Positions 1-7,010 are shown, counted from the first letter of the stretch. The stretch is DNA of 24,088 nt from Treponemataceae bacterium (GCA_024402455.1 JAKSTS010000022.1:1-24088); one strand, 5' to 3'. A program made the numbers and translations. The notes: generated from the letters alone by a model not told the origin.

Positions 1-633
1 AGTTCCGCATGCTGGCAGATCATCTGGAGGCGGATCAATATAAATTTCAGAAGCGACATCCCATGACTCAACAACCTTAATGCCGCGTGCACCAGATTTT
101 TCCCATTTGCGCACTGCATTTACAAACGATGTAATATACCACTCAATTCTGGCATTCATCGTAGCCTGGTCTACATATGCTTTTGAAGTATCAAAATCTT
201 CATAAAAAAACCATGCAGGAAAATGTTCATGCCAGATTAAAGGATGAATCCGCAGTGTTGCATGAACTTCTTTTGCTTTTTGAAGTACATCATTTATCGG
301 CTTTTCATTAATCTGAAAAGGCACATCATATGAATTGCCGTCAAGAGCAGTAAAAGGCACAAGACGACTTGGCTTTATATTCAAAACTGAATCAGCACGA
401 AGCTCGCTGCTGGCAGTTAAACTTGAAAAATTAACCTGTACCAGATATGAGGTTTTATCTTGCTTCAGCTGATTGCAATCAAAACCAACTCCTATTGAAT
501 CAATTAAACCTTGATAAGAATCTTTTATGGAAGTTAATTTAATTTCTTCTGTAGATTTTGGTGCAGCACACAAACATAATGGAAAAACTGCAGCAAAAAC
601 AACAACCCAAAAACAACGTAAAAAATTTCTCAT
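1..633 (-). CDS. GH10 endo-1,4-beta-xylanase, secreted, 3' end beyond window
   Basis: Reading leftward from ATG at 633, the frame stays open for 211 codons to the window edge, so only the N-terminal part is present. Residues 1-23 form a signal peptide (hydrophobic core about residues 9-21, ending CLCAAP). GH10 landmarks follow: a HPLIWHEH strand (130-137) matching the usual H-x-L-V-W-H, PAWFF (139-143), and WDVASE (191-196), the acid/base strand usually written WDVVNE, with Glu196 as the predicted proton donor. The second catalytic Glu would lie beyond the window. GH10 enzymes cut beta-1,4-xylan backbones, here outside the cell. The usual Asn before the acid/base Glu is Ser195. No Shine-Dalgarno precedes the ATG; a TATAGT box ends 6 nt upstream, suggesting a leaderless message. 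GH10 assignment is from recognised motifs; the substrate is inferred, supported by the esterase/GH43 pair at the other end of the window. Confidence 0.8.
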   Translation of the reverse strand, partial: MRNFLRCFWVVVFAAVFPLCLCAAPKSTEEIKLTSIKDSYQGLIDSIGVGFDCNQLKQDKTSYLVQVNFSSLTASSELRADSVLNIKPSRLVPFTALDGNSYDVPFQINEKPINDVLQKAKEVHATLRIHPLIWHEHFPAWFFYEDFDTSKAYVDQATMNARIEWYITSFVNAVRKWEKSGARGIKVVESWDVASEIYIDPPPDDLPACGT

Positions 634-639
634 ACAGAC

Positions 640-668
640 ACTATAACGATTATGAAAAACTTTGAAAA
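640..668 (-). promoter_or_regulatory. Promoter of the GH10 gene, leaderless type
   Basis: On the minus strand, TTTTCA (663-668), 17 nt, then TATAGT (640-645), then 6 nt and the ATG at 633. This places the predicted transcription start at or next to the start codon. Confidence 0.5.
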
Positions 669-822
669 GCTAATAATTTTCAATTAATGCATCTGCTGAC
701 AAAAAAAATGGAATATTCGCGCAATTTGTGCCTGCTTTCTGCCCTATTGTACAAAATGTGCATTTATCTGTAAAATTATAACTCAGCCGGTTAAAATCAT
801 TTTGTAAGTTTGTCCGGCAGAA

Positions 823-943
823 AGGGGCTGTCCAAAAAGATTTGTCATGCTGAACTCGGTTCAGCATCTACACTACATATAGCCTAGAGATTCCGAACTG
901 AATTCGGAATGACACTATGCAATGAACTTCTTGGACAGCCTCT
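823..943. mobile_element. MITE-like element with about 19-bp terminal inverted repeats
   Basis: The left end AGGGGCTGTCCAAAAAGAT (823-841) and the reverse complement of 925-943, AGAGGCTGTCCAAGAAGTT, match at 16 of 19 positions. The 120-bp unit has no ORF. Its core carries two palindromes: 845-868, with arms ATGCTGAAC and GTTCAGCAT, and 890-911, with arms ATTCCGAA and TTCGGAAT. Size, terminal repeats and lack of coding capacity fit a non-autonomous transposable element mobilised in trans. No clear target duplication could be fixed. Confidence 0.65.
843..914. repeat. Palindromic repeat doublet (REP/BIME-like), copy 1
   Basis: Two short palindromes face each other with outer TGTCAT and ATGACA and inner ATCT/AGAT boundaries. 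The same architecture recurs at 18369-18427, so this is a dispersed repeat family. Copy 1 sits inside the MITE-like element. Confidence 0.6.
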
Positions 944-976
944 AAAGATAATATTTACAATATGACCGGTGGTTTT

Positions 977-2176
977 ATGAAAAAGATTCTTGCAGTTTTA
1001 CTTTTGGTTTTTATGGCAATAACAGTTTTTGCAGAAGATGCAGTTTTAAAAGACACAGAACCATCTTTGTTTGATTATATTACATGGCGCGGCGACCTTA
1101 CATTTGACCAGGCACCGTTTAATGAACTTGACAGTGCAATTCTTGCAATGCTTACATACCTTGATTACGGCGACATTGACATCGGGTCTGGCGCAAAAGC
1201 CCTTACATTAACTGAAGTTGCAAACAGATATTTTGCCGCAGAATCAAGATATGATGCTACAGAAAATTTTATGATAATCTGGCAGCACTGCATTTACATG
1301 CTTGAACAGGCTGCAAAATCGAAACGATTCGGTTCAATAGAAATGCATGACTATGTAAATGTCATCGACACAAAAACACAGCTGCAATTCAGCGCAATAA
1401 CTTTTTCGCTTGCAAAGAACAGACATTATGTCGCATACAGAGGCACAGACAACACAATCATCGGATGGAAAGAAGACTGCAACCTTGCAGTAAAAAAAGA
1501 AGTGCCTGCACAAAAAAAAGCATCTGCTTATCTTGAAGACATTTCAAAACGATACGAAGGCAAACTGATAATTGGCGGCCATTCAAAAGGCGGAAACCTT
1601 GCCCTTTATGCAGCCGGAAAAGCAGCTAAAGACACAAGAGACAAAATTGAAAGCGTCTGGAATTTTGACGGTCCGGGCTTTTTGGACAACAAGGTTGTAA
1701 AAGACACATTAAAAACTTATGGCAGCAAAATTCACACATTTCTTCCGGAAACTTCAGTTGTCGGCATGATGCTTAACCACACAGATAATTATGTACCGGT
1801 TGCAAATCTTGAAAAGAAAAGTTCTTTCTTTGACCAGCACAATATTTTTACCTGGAAAATAGAATCATGCAAATTTGTTCCAATCGGACAAGTTTCTAAT
1901 GCAAGCAATATCGTTTACGCAACGACTCAAGCACTTCTGCAGGATTTCACAGTTGACCAGACGACACAATTTATCAACATCATTTTTGAAGCAGCAGACA
2001 AAGCAGGACTTCATACTGTAAATGATCTTGCAGACCAGCCGATTAAATTTGCATCTTCGCTTGCAAACAGTTATTCTTCTGCAGATAAAGAAACGCAGAA
2101 ACTCTGCAAATATATTGTTTCATCAATGCTTTCAACTGCAAACGCCACAAACAAAGGCTTAAAACAAAAGAAATAA
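977..2176 (+). CDS. Exported Mbeg1-like (DUF2974) alpha/beta-hydrolase
   Basis: A 399-residue protein. The ATG at 977 is preferred over the in-frame ATG at 962: it has a GGTGG Shine-Dalgarno just upstream and opens directly on a signal peptide (MKKILAVLLLVFMAITVFA). The mature N-terminus has the DUF2974 block SLFDYITWRGDLTFDQAPFN. YRGTDNTIIGWKED follows, a lipase-class-3-like oxyanion region, then the nucleophile elbow GGHSKGG with predicted catalytic Ser203. NFDGPGF and HTDNYVPV also match family landmarks. Known of the family: predicted lipase/esterase fold, substrate uncharacterised. It stands alone and ends in a strong terminator at 2201-2237. Export is inferred from the signal peptide; periplasmic or secreted location cannot be settled. 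The MITE-like element ends 33 nt upstream of the start. Confidence 0.8.
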   Translation: MKKILAVLLLVFMAITVFAEDAVLKDTEPSLFDYITWRGDLTFDQAPFNELDSAILAMLTYLDYGDIDIGSGAKALTLTEVANRYFAAESRYDATENFMIIWQHCIYMLEQAAKSKRFGSIEMHDYVNVIDTKTQLQFSAITFSLAKNRHYVAYRGTDNTIIGWKEDCNLAVKKEVPAQKKASAYLEDISKRYEGKLIIGGHSKGGNLALYAAGKAAKDTRDKIESVWNFDGPGFLDNKVVKDTLKTYGSKIHTFLPETSVVGMMLNHTDNYVPVANLEKKSSFFDQHNIFTWKIESCKFVPIGQVSNASNIVYATTQALLQDFTVDQTTQFINIIFEAADKAGLHTVNDLADQPIKFASSLANSYSSADKETQKLCKYIVSSMLSTANATNKGLKQKK

Positions 2177-2200
2177 TCTGCACATATTTATTTTCTTTCA

Positions 2201-2237
2201 AGCCCTGAACTTAAGTTATGTTCAGGGCTTATTTTTT
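2201..2237 (+). terminator. Intrinsic terminator of the Mbeg1-like gene
   Basis: Perfect 10-bp stem AGCCCTGAAC (2201-2210) with GTTCAGGGCT (2220-2229), 9-nt loop, followed by TATTTTTT. Confidence 0.9.
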
Positions 2238-2251
2238 AACCTTGAATCCAT

Positions 2252-2665
2252 TCAAGACAAACGTATTTCACAATCTGTCAGAACAGACAACACTTCATCG
2301 TCACGACTGATGCAGGCACCTGTTTTGACTTTTACAGCTTTAACAGTCAGTTCAAGCATTTTCTCTTTAAGTGCCTTGTCAACAGCAATGGCGAACCTCG
2401 ACGCAGAGCGTCGGGGTATTGAACCCGTCGGCGCGAATAAATCCTTCATCAATAATAAAACAGTCTTTATGTTTCAGCTCATGAAAAAATCTTGCAAGCA
2501 TAACACGCTGTTTTTCACCACCGGAAACATGCTCGCCGTTACTGCAAAGATTTCGGTTTTCAAGCGTTTCAAGATTCAGCAAACTTTTTAAACTTTCATA
2601 TTCAGCTTTGTCAAAAGCATCGCCTAAAAAATGTTATCTTTCATCAGCATTTTTGTACGCTCCTT
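2252..2665 (-). pseudogene. Decayed ABC-transporter ATP-binding domain
   Basis: Three pieces in different frames can be read in order on the minus strand. Piece 1 gives TKMLMKDNIF, a Q-loop-like region, up to about 2634. A run of six T where seven would keep frame then shifts into piece 2: LGDAFDKAEYESLKSL, the ABC signature VSGGEKQRVMLAR, and Walker B CFIIDE. Piece 2 is cut from piece 3 by a GC-rich palindromic insertion of roughly 52 bp (about 2391-2443). Piece 3 resumes with AIAVDKALKEKMLELTVKAV and a degraded H-loop (SRDDEV instead of SHDDEV), ending at a stop near 2252. No Walker A or transmembrane part is seen upstream, so this is a 3' remnant. It resembles the ATPase end of an exporter. 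Confidence is high for ABC origin, moderate for the exact breakpoints. Confidence 0.75.
2391..2443. repeat. GC-rich palindromic insertion inside the ABC remnant
   Basis: A GC-rich segment in AT-rich surroundings. It contains the hairpin CCTCGACGC-AGA-GCGTCGGGG (2396-2416). Removing about 52 bp joins GATGAAG to CCATTGCTGTTGAC on the minus strand and restores DE-AIAVDKALKEK, which is why it reads as an insertion. Exact ends are uncertain. Confidence 0.5.
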
Positions 2666-2846
2666 TTGATATCTTCTATTTTTCTTTTTGCTGGAAGTCG
2701 TAATGCACCAGGATCAGTAACATCAGACATTTGAGGAATCATGACCTTCAAATAATAAATTTTTCCAGAATCTGTTTTAATCGACTCACAATTGCAAATA
2801 ATTTTATACTCAATAGTTTCATTCGTTCTAGAACAACCTTTAACAT

Positions 2847-3133
2847 TTTATACGGTTTAAATTATAATATTAGATATCCTAATGTTTAGTATAAAACTTT
2901 TTTTCATCCTTGTCAGCAAATACATTAACAGCTTTTTATATTCATTAAAGTTTTACAGATAAATATAAAATTTTACTAAACGTTGCTGAAAACATTCAGA
3001 AAATCGGCGCAGAAATAGATCTTTTCAAAATCTAAGCCGTTTCTAAACGGAATCCAGTTTTAAGTCTGAAAAAAACAAAAATAAGCATCTTTTCAGTTTT
3101 TTTATTTTTTTCCATTAAAATTAAAGAAACTTA
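2847..3133. other. Gene-free AT-rich spacer
   Basis: No ORF of merit, RNA gene or clear element. It has loose inverted repeats (GTTTAGTATAAAA near 2884 with TTTTACTAAAC near 2972) and a small CCGTTT/AAACGG hairpin near 3040. It separates the ABC remnant from the PadR promoter. Confidence 0.5.
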
Positions 3134-3162
3134 TTGACAAACAATATTATACTCTGTATAAC
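3134..3162 (+). promoter_or_regulatory. Promoter of the padR cluster with internal dyad operator
   Basis: Consensus -35 TTGACA (3134-3139), 17-nt spacer, -10 TATAAC (3157-3162). A perfect dyad TTATAC-TCT-GTATAA (3147-3161) covers the spacer and most of the -10 box, the position expected for an autorepressing PadR protein. Assignment of the operator to PadR is inference. Confidence 0.75.
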
Positions 3163-3223
3163 ATAATTATTGAAATAATATTATTGCATTGATTTTATTA
3201 GACAAAAAAAACAGGAGGCATAA

Positions 3224-3568
3224 ATGACTGTTAATACGGGCATTGCTATGTTAGATGCCGTTGTGTTGTCTGTTGTTGCACAAGAAAACAACGGAACATA
3301 CGGCTATAAAATAACACAAGATGTCCGAAACGTAATGGATATTTCAGAAAGCACCTTGTATCCTATATTGCGCCGCCTTCAAAAAGACGGTTGTCTTGAA
3401 ACATATGATCAGGAATGTGCTGGAAGAAATCGTCGTTATTATAAAATAACATCCAACGGCATGCTTCAACTTGATTCATTCAGACAAGAATGGATTAAAT
3501 ACCGGCAAAAAATTGACCACATTCTTATGGGGCAGCCGCTTGATAAAGATGAAGAGACGCCAAATTGA
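3224..3568 (+). CDS. PadR-family transcriptional regulator
   Basis: A 114-residue winged-helix protein with the PadR block YGYKITQDV (residues 27-35), the recognition region SESTLYPILRRLQKDG (41-56) and wing CAGRNRRYYKIT (65-76). It has a short C-terminal helix, typical of the small PadR-s2 type. Start at 3224 follows an AGGAGG (3211-3216) at good spacing. It heads a five-gene plus-strand cluster. In the families known from Bacillota, small PadR repressors precede HAAS/DUF1700 genes and control them, often responding to envelope-active compounds. The palindrome inside its own promoter fits autorepression. The effector is unknown. Confidence 0.9.
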   Translation: MTVNTGIAMLDAVVLSVVAQENNGTYGYKITQDVRNVMDISESTLYPILRRLQKDGCLETYDQECAGRNRRYYKITSNGMLQLDSFRQEWIKYRQKIDHILMGQPLDKDEETPN

Positions 3569-3631
3569 TACAAACGGCTGATTTATTTTACAGCGCCCTA
3601 ACTTCATCTTTTTGATTTTTACCACATGGAT

Positions 3632-3652
3632 TCCGCAAAAATGCGGATTTTT
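3632..3652 (+). terminator. Terminator-like hairpin before the HAAS-DUF4097 gene
   Basis: Stem TCCGCA (3632-3637) with TGCGGA (3642-3647), AAAA loop, then TTTTT, lying 2 nt before the GGAGGA ribosome binding site of the next gene. It could attenuate read-through or act as an mRNA-processing structure. Confidence 0.45.
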
Positions 3653-3663
3653 CTGGAGGATTT

Positions 3664-4605
3664 ATGACACGAAATGAATATCTTTCAAGACTGCGGTCTT
3701 GCATTCAGGCACTTCCGCTTGATGAACAGACAGAAGCCCTGGAATTTTATCAGGATTATTTTGCAGATGCAGACAATGACGAAGCTGTAATGGCAGAACT
3801 TGGAACACCTGAAGAGCTTGCTGAAACAATAAAAGCAAAATTTGCCTGCGTTCCGGCAAACATGCAAAGCAGCAAAGACAAAGACAGCGAAAAAGCCGAT
3901 TTTAACAGAAGAACTTCTTCAAGCGGGCGCTCATTTGTTTTTGAAAACAAAGACATAAGAGCTTTAGATTTATCTTTTGGAGCAGCAGAAGTTGTAATGA
4001 TTTCCGGCGAGCGCTTTTCTGTTGAAACAAGAGGAATGGATCCCTGCAGCATAAGATGCGAAGTGACACCATATGGAACCCTTGCAATTGACAACCAGAC
4101 AAGAATTTTATTTGACGGACAAGGCAACAATCTGTTTTCTAATTTTTTCAGACATGAAAACCGCAAGAACTGGCATCCGCGCATTCTGCTTACAATTCCA
4201 GAAAATGCACAGCTCGATTCAATTAAAATAAGAGTTGGTGCAGGCTCCCTTGTAACAAAAGGCGTTTCGGTTTCTTCAAGCAGAACATCTCTTGATGTCG
4301 GTGCTGGCAATCTTGTTTTCAAAGGAATCAAAGGCGGACTTTGCGACATTCATTGTGCAATGGGCAACATTGAAACAAGCGGAACATTTACAGGCTTTTC
4401 AAAAATTGACTGCGCAATGGGATGCATCAAAGTTGCTGTAAATGGAACTGCGGAAGATTATTCGTATGATGCACAAGTCGGTCTTGGCGAAATTAAATTC
4501 GGACAGGAGAAAAAAAGCGGCATTAATTCAAGCTGCACGGCACGAAAAGAAAACCACTTTTTGATTAACTGCGGAATGGGCAGTGTTACTGTTTCATTTA
4601 ATTAA
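3664..4605 (+). CDS. HAAS/DUF1700-DUF4097 fusion protein
   Basis: A 313-residue protein with a strong GGAGGA site (3655-3660). Residues 1-60 are a HAAS/DUF1700 domain (MTRNEYLSRLRSCIQALP, then ALEFYQDYFADA and ELGTPEELAETI), the partner of small PadR regulators. Residues about 90-313 are a DUF4097-like beta-repeat region with recurring turns such as VGAGSLVTKG, VGAGNLVFKG, CAMGNIETSG, CAMGCIKVAV and CGMGSVTVSF. This is a right-handed beta-helix-like putative adhesin fold. The transmembrane segments that usually separate these domains are not evident, so the protein looks soluble. Function is not established; HAAS domains are thought to act as sensors or membrane-associated partners. Position right after padR and before pspC suggests an envelope-monitoring role (inference). 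Confidence 0.8.
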   Translation: MTRNEYLSRLRSCIQALPLDEQTEALEFYQDYFADADNDEAVMAELGTPEELAETIKAKFACVPANMQSSKDKDSEKADFNRRTSSSGRSFVFENKDIRALDLSFGAAEVVMISGERFSVETRGMDPCSIRCEVTPYGTLAIDNQTRILFDGQGNNLFSNFFRHENRKNWHPRILLTIPENAQLDSIKIRVGAGSLVTKGVSVSSSRTSLDVGAGNLVFKGIKGGLCDIHCAMGNIETSGTFTGFSKIDCAMGCIKVAVNGTAEDYSYDAQVGLGEIKFGQEKKSGINSSCTARKENHFLINCGMGSVTVSFN

Positions 4606-4675
4606 GAAGGCTGAAAAACATTTTCGCCGCAGTTTGCTGCATTTTCGCTGCTGACGCGGTGCCTTTATCAGGAAC

Positions 4676-4709
4676 GTTAAGGAAATTACTTCCTTGTAAT
4701 TTCCTTAAC
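4676..4709. other. Perfect 14-bp stem-loop
   Basis: GTTAAGGAAATTAC (4676-4689) pairs completely with GTAATTTCCTTAAC (4696-4709), loop TTCCTT. No T tract follows, so it is not a classical terminator. Confidence 0.85.
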
Positions 4710-4710
4710 T

Positions 4711-4745
4711 AAAGTTTGTTCAATGCGTTGCATTTCACAAACTTT
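4711..4745. other. Second stem-loop in the pspC leader
   Basis: AAAGTTTGT (4711-4719) pairs with ACAAACTTT (4737-4745), with an inner ATGC-GTT-GCAT helix. It directly follows the 14-bp stem-loop. Confidence 0.75.
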
Positions 4746-4799
4746 TATTCTCGCCTTCCATGGCTCGCCGCTGACGCGGTGTCTTTATCAGGAGTTTTT

Positions 4800-5099
4800 A
4801 TGAACAAGAGATTGTATAAATCACAGAATAAGATGATTGCAGGTGTTTGTGCCGGCATTGGTGAATATTTCGGAATTGATCCGACAATAGTCCGACTTGG
4901 TTTTATTATTCTTTTAGTTGTTGGTGTTGGCATTCCATTTCTTGTATACATCATCGGGCTGGTTATCATTCCAGACAGACCATTTTCTTCATCAGAACAG
5001 CAATACGAAGAAGAAATGAAAAGCGCAAATGAATATGACCGTTCAGATGAAGAATTTGACAAATACTTTAAAAAAGATAAAATTGACGACAAACAATAG
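4800..5099 (+). CDS. PspC-domain membrane protein
   Basis: A 99-residue protein. The start at 4800 is chosen because CAGGAG lies 5 nt upstream and the PspC domain begins at once: KRLYKSQNKMIAGVCAGIGEYFGIDPT. An open frame upstream to 4716 runs through repeat DNA and is discounted. Residues about 33-57 form one transmembrane helix (LGFIILLVVGVGIPFLVYII), followed by IPDRP and a highly acidic, charged tail. PspC proteins take part in phage-shock/envelope-stress responses at the inner membrane; short single-domain forms beside PadR/HAAS genes are common. The specific partner here is unknown. Confidence 0.9.
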   Translation: MNKRLYKSQNKMIAGVCAGIGEYFGIDPTIVRLGFIILLVVGVGIPFLVYIIGLVIIPDRPFSSSEQQYEEEMKSANEYDRSDEEFDKYFKKDKIDDKQ

Positions 5100-5120
5100 C
5101 CTGCAGTAAATTTTTACAGA

Positions 5121-5164
5121 CCGCATGTTTTGTACATATTTTTTAATCTGCACGAAACATGCGG
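5121..5164. other. Stem-loop between pspC and the small membrane gene
   Basis: CCGCATGTTT (5121-5130) pairs perfectly with AAACATGCGG (5155-5164) around a 24-nt loop. It lies upstream of the GGAG site of the next gene. Confidence 0.75.
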
Positions 5165-5190
5165 AAATTTCAAAATATTGGAGCATAATT

Positions 5191-5376
5191 ATGATTTTAT
5201 CGTTGTTTATAATAGCGGTTGTCTTTTTTGCACTTGTACTGGCATTAAAGATTATTCTTGCAGTTTTTGGAATTGTCATACCAATTCTTTCATTCAGTTT
5301 TGGTTTAATTTTCAAAATTTTCGGCGGAATTTTTACCATAATTGGAATTGCCTTTTTGATAGGCCTGATTCTGTAG
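5191..5376 (+). CDS. Small hydrophobic membrane protein, 61 residues
   Basis: Starts MILSLFIIAVVFFALV and consists almost entirely of two hydrophobic stretches: about residues 2-34, and about 44-61 (GGIFTIIGIAFLIGLIL). ATG 5191 is preferred over an upstream start at 5125 because TTGGAG lies 8 nt before it and the upstream part crosses the 5121-5164 stem-loop. No family is recognised. Its place between pspC and the creD-like gene suggests a small accessory of the same envelope system, as small membrane proteins often accompany Psp proteins (inference). Confidence 0.75.
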   Translation: MILSLFIIAVVFFALVLALKIILAVFGIVIPILSFSFGLIFKIFGGIFTIIGIAFLIGLIL

Positions 5377-5396
5377 CACATAAACGGCTCTTAAAT

Positions 5397-5454
5397 AATG
5401 CATGTACAGCGGATTTTAATCTTTTAAATCCGCTGATAAATACTGCATTTTTTT
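5397..5454 (+). terminator. Terminator-like extended hairpin before the creD-like gene
   Basis: Inner stem CAGCGGATTT (5407-5416) with AAATCCGCTG (5426-5435), outer AATGCA (5397-5402) with TGCATT (5444-5449), then seven T (5448-5454). It may end or attenuate the padR-pspC transcript; the gene at 5529 may then have its own promoter in 5455-5515. Confidence 0.6.
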
Positions 5455-5528
5455 GAGGAACCTTAAAACTGAAAGAACAAAACTTTTATTTTAAAGTATC
5501 TGTTCCATAAAATATCTGGAGAGAAAAA

Positions 5529-6890
5529 ATGAAAACAAACAAACTTGACTTTATTGCATCCAAACCATTTGTAATTGCCGCATTGCTTCTGCTTATGCTC
5601 ATTCCACTTAGTTTTATAAAATCTCTTGTACAAGACAGAAGCTTTTACAGAGACGAAGCTGTTGATTCAATTTCAATGCCAATCGGCGGCAAACCGCAGG
5701 TTCAAGGTGTTTTAATTGCCATGCCTTATTGGGAAGAAACAAAACGCGAAACAGTTTCAAACGGCACAAAAAATGTAGAAATTTCAAGAACAAAAAAGTA
5801 TTTAATTTCTGCACCGATTGATTATAAAGTTAATTCTAAAATTGACCCGTATTTTTTAAATCGCGGCATTTTCAAAGTGCCTGCATTTACAGCAGACATT
5901 CAAATGAATGTTGATTTTTCGCCGGTTGATTTAAAGCAGTTTTCTATAGAAGAAAAAAACTTTATCAAAGACGAATGCATTCTCATGCTTGGCATTTCAA
6001 ATACAAAAATCTTAAAAGAACTTCCTGAATTTTTTTCGGAAACTTCATCTTTAAAACAGAGCGAACTGAAACTTTCAGAAATTTCACCGTTTAATGCAAC
6101 AATTTTTTATTCACTGCCAGAAGATTGCTTTAATTCCAATTTCAATCTGACAAGCTCATTTAAAATTCAAGGTTCAGAAAGAATCGACATTGTACCGATT
6201 GGAACAAACAACGAATTTTCAATGAATTCAACATGGAACTCGCCGAGTTTTTCCGGAGGATGGCTTCCGACAGACAGAAAAATTGAAGACACCGGTTTTT
6301 CTGCAACATGGAAAATTCCAGGTCTTTCAACTGCTTTTTCTCATGCATGGAAAAATGAAAGCAGCACATTAGAATTTCATAATGATTCGTGGAGCAAACA
6401 GCAGTCTGTGCGCACAGAATTAATTCTGCCTGTTGACAATTATCAAAAAACGACACGAAGCGTAAAATATGGAATTCTTTTTCTGCTTGTTCCATTCATT
6501 TCGCTTTTTCTCTGCGAACTTTTTGTAAAAATAAAGGTTCATCCGATTCAATATTGTCTGATTGGCATTGCAGACATTTTGTTTTACCTGCTGCTGCTTT
6601 CTATTTCTGAGCATTTGAGTTTCTGGACAAGTTATTTTATTTCTGCCGGAGCAGTCTGCCTTTCTACTCTTTTCTATACTTCCGGTGTTTTCAAAAATTT
6701 CAAATGGGCTTTGATTTTGTCAGGGATTCAGCTTGTTTCTTATGTTTTTCTGTTTGGCACGCTGCAGGCAGAAGATTATGCACTGTTAATTGGAAGCATC
6801 GGACTTTTTGTTGTGGTTGTGCTTCTAATGACATTAACACGCAAAATTGACTGGTACTCGTTAACACAAGACCAGGAAAGTAATTTGTAA
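5529..6890 (+). CDS. CreD-like inner-membrane protein
   Basis: A 453-residue protein matching the CreD (cell-envelope integrity) layout. It has one N-terminal transmembrane helix (about residues 13-32), a large extracytoplasmic domain (about 35-310) and about five helices at the C-terminus (about 316-440). CreD-like features include the early RxxxxDEAVDSI motif, LIAMPYW, and the GGWLPTDRKI and GFSATWKIPGLS stretches resembling the family's FxGxFLP and FxAxW motifs. The start follows TCTGGAG at 5515-5521. In enterobacteria creD is induced by the CreBC system and its loss alters the envelope. No creBC is visible here; linkage to the PadR/PspC cluster suggests a different control route (inference). 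No clear terminator follows. Confidence 0.8.
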   Translation: MKTNKLDFIASKPFVIAALLLLMLIPLSFIKSLVQDRSFYRDEAVDSISMPIGGKPQVQGVLIAMPYWEETKRETVSNGTKNVEISRTKKYLISAPIDYKVNSKIDPYFLNRGIFKVPAFTADIQMNVDFSPVDLKQFSIEEKNFIKDECILMLGISNTKILKELPEFFSETSSLKQSELKLSEISPFNATIFYSLPEDCFNSNFNLTSSFKIQGSERIDIVPIGTNNEFSMNSTWNSPSFSGGWLPTDRKIEDTGFSATWKIPGLSTAFSHAWKNESSTLEFHNDSWSKQQSVRTELILPVDNYQKTTRSVKYGILFLLVPFISLFLCELFVKIKVHPIQYCLIGIADILFYLLLLSISEHLSFWTSYFISAGAVCLSTLFYTSGVFKNFKWALILSGIQLVSYVFLFGTLQAEDYALLIGSIGLFVVVVLLMTLTRKIDWYSLTQDQESNL

Positions 6891-6935
6891 AGTTTTTTAA
6901 TTTTACTAAAACTGCAATTTTTTATTGTGAATGTC

Positions 6936-6991
6936 AAAAAAAATGCACCTTCTGAAATTGAACTTTATTTGTCCAACTTCAGGGGTGCACT
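6936..6991 (-). terminator. Intrinsic terminator of the Aat-like gene
   Basis: On the minus strand GTGCACCCCTGAAGTTG pairs with CAATTTCAGAAGGTGCA around an AAATAAA-centred loop, followed by eight T. It begins about 20 nt after the stop codon. Confidence 0.8.
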
Positions 6992-7010
6992 TCATTTCAA
7001 GGCTCTTTTT

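Larger units (their letters stand above)
4647..4794 (+). repeat. Direct repeat pair flanking two hairpins before pspC
   Basis: CGCTGCTGACGCGGTGCC and what follows (4647-4673) is repeated at 4766-4792 with two substitutions over about 27 nt. The second copy supplies the CAGGAG ribosome binding site of the PspC gene; the first copy has no start codon after it. Between them lie the hairpins at 4676-4709 and 4711-4745. Confidence 0.7.

Noticed and set aside
670..867. 65-codon minus-strand frame
   Set aside because: It runs through the MITE-like element, has no ribosome binding site and no protein-like pattern.
2644..2846. Minus-strand open frame containing KVMIPQMSDVTDPGALRLPAK
   Set aside because: It reads somewhat like protein but has no start codon with an SD and overlaps the ABC remnant in another frame. 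Possibly another gene fragment; not recognised, so not listed as a gene.
4716..4799. Longer N-terminus for the PspC protein
   Set aside because: It would translate the repeat block and hairpin; the ATG at 4800 has the SD and begins the domain directly.
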